A program made the translations under genes and the position numbers. Below, one piece after another: positions 62,130 to 64,000 of a stretch of 64,000 nt of DNA. Each line of letters begins with the position of its first letter. Position 1 is the first letter of the stretch. The notes below the pieces were generated by a model that did no database searches, was not told where the DNA came from, and saw only the letters and a list, made by a program, of their open reading frames with translations. This DNA is from Clostridia bacterium (GTDB taxonomy: Bacteria > Bacillota > Clostridia > Christensenellales > Pumilibacteraceae), in assembly GCA_022793815.1 (NCBI GenBank), contig JAAWDP010000019.1:62001-126000 (forward strand), given 5' to 3'.

Positions 62130-63725
62130 TTATTTTCTCTTTGCGGTGCCGTCTTCGTCGTTGAGCGTGAACGTCTTATAGAATACGACGCCGTTGAAAG
62201 AGTTGGGGTTGCCGTCACCTGTAACGCCGAACCAGTACGTTCCGCCGCTGTCGGTGGACGATGTGCAGCTGCTTACCGTAAGCGTCGTGCCTCTGAGTTC
62301 GTAGCCGCACAGCCAGAATACGAAGTTACCGTCGTCCACTCTTTCCATTGCGATAACCATTTGGTTTTCGCTTATAAGGTAGAAGTGGTAATTCGTTGCC
62401 TGGAACCATTCGTTACCGTAAATACGGTCGGTGCCGTGATAGGATTTGAGTCCTTCGTATTCGACGGGTTTCAATGTTTTGTTTGCGCCGATTTCGAATA
62501 TCGGAGTCATACCCTTATAGGTTTCGTTTTCGATACCCCACAGTACGAGGTAGGTCGGCTTATTTTTATCTCCGCTTTCGTAAGCGCCGCTTGCCGCACA
62601 GAAGCAGTCGAACGTCGTGCCGTCGATTGTAACACTCGCTTCGGAAGCCGACGTACGCGAAATCTTCACGTCTTTGACTTCCTTGCCCACTTTCGCGGTG
62701 CCGGTGTAGTCGATGCCTTTGACATTGACTTTATAGGAAGCCTCCGCTCCGCCGTAAGCGACTTTGACGTCGAACTCGCCCGCCTTCGTCGCGCTGCCCG
62801 TTATCTTGCAGTTTTCCAAATCGATGTCCGCCTCGGAATCGTCGTCGTATTTTGCGCTGACTTTAAGTCCCGTGGTGGAAATCTTATCGCCGAGGTTATA
62901 TTCCTTTTCAACGTCGTCGGTGGTGAGTTTAAGCTCGACTACTTTCTTGACGTAAACATTGAACGTGCCTTCGGCTTTTTCGAAAATAACCTTGACGGGA
63001 ATATCCTTACCGGGTTCGGAGAAGTCGTTTTCGAACGTGCAGCGCGCGGTACGGATTTTGACCTTGCTGCCGTCCTCTTTGACCGCATACACCACTATGT
63101 CGTTTGTGTTAAGCGCTTCGCCGGGAACATAGGAGGTCTTGGCTTTGTCGGTGTTTATTTCCAGACCGGTCGTCTTTTTGTAGTTTCTGCCGTAGATGAG
63201 CGTGGTACGTGCCGAACCCCAGATATCGCGCGTGACATTGGACTGCCAGTCATAGTCGCCGCCGTCGAATTTGGTGGCAACCGACTGACGGGTGTATTTT
63301 TCCGCGCCTATCGAGACCCATTGAATGGTGAGGCACTCGTCGCCGTACTCGTCGATGTTGAACCAGTATCCGTAAAGCGGATTGCTGCTCGTAGCGCCGC
63401 CGACGTTGGTCGCGCGGACGCTGCCGTCGTTATACAGATAGGCATCGAAATAGGTCGGATCGACCATGTCCTGATAACCTTCGGTATACGAACCTTCGAA
63501 CTCGTAAGCCACGCCTACTTTGTCGCGTTTTTCTTCCCACGAATGCAACGTCATGGCGTTGAAATCCGCAGGCGTCCATTCTCTGAACACGTTGTTTTCC
63601 TGCGTGTACGTTATGCGCTCGTCTTTGGGCGGCTCTTTACTTTCGCCGCAACCCACAAGTGCGAACGTGCAGGCGGCGATTGCCGCGACGCACAGACACA
63701 GAAGAAGTTTCTTAAACGTTTTCAT
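62130..63725 (-). CDS. Secreted lipoprotein with bacterial Ig-like (Big_3-type) domains
   Basis: 531 residues from the ATG at 63723-63725 (AAGGAGGATTAT upstream). Lipoprotein signal peptide with lipobox ALVGC at about Cys27. A first domain (about 40-170, Trp/Tyr/Asp rich), then two Ig-like repeats of the Big_3/MucBP style: LEINTDKAKTSYVPGEALN and LKLTTDDVEKEYNLGDKIS, and a C-terminal beta domain with Trp/Tyr pairs. Probably a cell-surface binding protein, perhaps for carbohydrate; ligand unknown. Isolated by a terminator. Confidence 0.85.
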   Translation of the reverse strand: MKTFKKLLLCLCVAAIAACTFALVGCGESKEPPKDERITYTQENNVFREWTPADFNAMTLHSWEEKRDKVGVAYEFEGSYTEGYQDMVDPTYFDAYLYNDGSVRATNVGGATSSNPLYGYWFNIDEYGDECLTIQWVSIGAEKYTRQSVATKFDGGDYDWQSNVTRDIWGSARTTLIYGRNYKKTTGLEINTDKAKTSYVPGEALNTNDIVVYAVKEDGSKVKIRTARCTFENDFSEPGKDIPVKVIFEKAEGTFNVYVKKVVELKLTTDDVEKEYNLGDKISTTGLKVSAKYDDDSEADIDLENCKITGSATKAGEFDVKVAYGGAEASYKVNVKGIDYTGTAKVGKEVKDVKISRTSASEASVTIDGTTFDCFCAASGAYESGDKNKPTYLVLWGIENETYKGMTPIFEIGANKTLKPVEYEGLKSYHGTDRIYGNEWFQATNYHFYLISENQMVIAMERVDDGNFVFWLCGYELRGTTLTVSSCTSSTDSGGTYWFGVTGDGNPNSFNGVVFYKTFTLNDEDGTAKRK

Positions 63726-63735
63726 ATAATCCTCC

Positions 63736-64000
63736 TTATATCTTTTCACTGTCATTTTTGGTTTGTGCAAAAAATCCGGAAGCGATACATACGCCGACTA
63801 CGACGAATGCGGCTATCAAGTAAAACATGCACATTCCGAAGCTGCCGCCCTGATAGTGGACGCCGTTTGCCTGGTCGGCAATTGCGGGAGCGATAAGGTT
63901 GATTATCACTCCGAGCGACGCCGTATAAAGGGCAAGCGGTACGATGTGAGCAAACCGGACGGGTACGAACGTGAACACTATTTGAGCAGCGAATCCCGCA
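63736..64000 (-). CDS. C-terminal part of a multi-pass membrane protein (partial)
   Basis: The frame is open through the right edge (AGFAAQIVFTFVPVRF precedes the first internal Met). At least 88 residues with two to three hydrophobic segments (VPLALYTASLGVIINLI and CMFYLIAAFVVVGVCIA) and a short polar C-terminus. It ends 10 bases upstream of the lipoprotein start, so the two are probably cotranscribed. Family not identifiable from the fragment. Confidence 0.72.
   Translation of the reverse strand, partial: AGFAAQIVFTFVPVRFAHIVPLALYTASLGVIINLIAPAIADQANGVHYQGGSFGMCMFYLIAAFVVVGVCIASGFFAQTKNDSEKI

Noticed and set aside
1-64000. CRISPR arrays, rRNA or tRNA genes
   Set aside because: No regularly spaced direct repeats and no recognisable structural RNA gene were seen in any intergenic region.

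Overview
The window reads as a chromosomal segment of an uncultured, anaerobic, endospore-lineage Bacillota (class Clostridia). Evidence: a SpoIIE phosphatase and a SpoVB-type flippase, pyruvate formate-lyase with its activating enzyme, strong AGGAGG ribosome sites, canonical TTGACA/TATAAT promoters and Gram-positive wall genes. The taxon is inference; no rRNA or tRNA gene was seen. Nearly all genes lie on the minus strand. Both ends cut a gene.

Region 1 (1-14.5 kb): a GlmU-like acetyltransferase with a degenerate nucleotidyltransferase half (cut at the left edge), then a compact virion-assembly operon read right to left: TerL, small TerS-like protein, zinc-finger protein, portal, scaffold, major capsid, head-completion and short-tail proteins, coiled-coil protein, holin, terminator. 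A sigma/ArpU-like regulator and a membrane-anchored SH3-type protein sit at its head. There is no integrase, repressor, replication gene, tape measure or endolysin. The operon carries two copies of a long-hairpin repeat that also occurs between the pfl genes 46 kb away, so it looks like an old, resident P22-like head/short-tail module. It is either a prophage remnant or, more speculatively, a domesticated particle such as a gene transfer agent.

Region 2 (14.8-28.8 kb): isocitrate dehydrogenase with an operator-like palindrome inside its promoter, then envelope-precursor genes: D-Ala-D-Ala ligase, an unusual O-antigen-ligase/GT28 fusion, UppP, a CapD-type dehydratase and GlmM. Divergently lie a small membrane exporter, GlmS and an apgM/homoserine-kinase-like phosphomutase. 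GlmS and GlmM make glucosamine-1-phosphate for wall and surface glycans; UppP recycles the lipid carrier.

Region 3 (28.8-45.2 kb): ROK glucokinase, a leaderless acidic membrane protein, SpoIIE, a catalytically degenerate GH3-like protein, SerRS, SpoVB-like flippase, YfbR-like nucleotidase, transketolase, phosphohexomutase, a pseudo-ABC-ATPase-like protein and RecF.

Region 4 (45.2-64 kb): a 1217-residue membrane-anchored protein with four related modules, LigD (ligase plus polymerase), a Vps4-like AAA ATPase, FabZ, GalK, PflA, PflB, a GH2 protein lacking its acid/base Glu, a CtpE-like P-type ATPase, an Ig-like-domain lipoprotein and a truncated membrane protein.

The most notable unexplained items are the resident head/short-tail module with its regulator and 10-bp-phased repeats, the hairpin repeat family with compensatory changes lying flush against stop codons, the O-antigen-ligase/GT28 fusion and the four-module surface protein.
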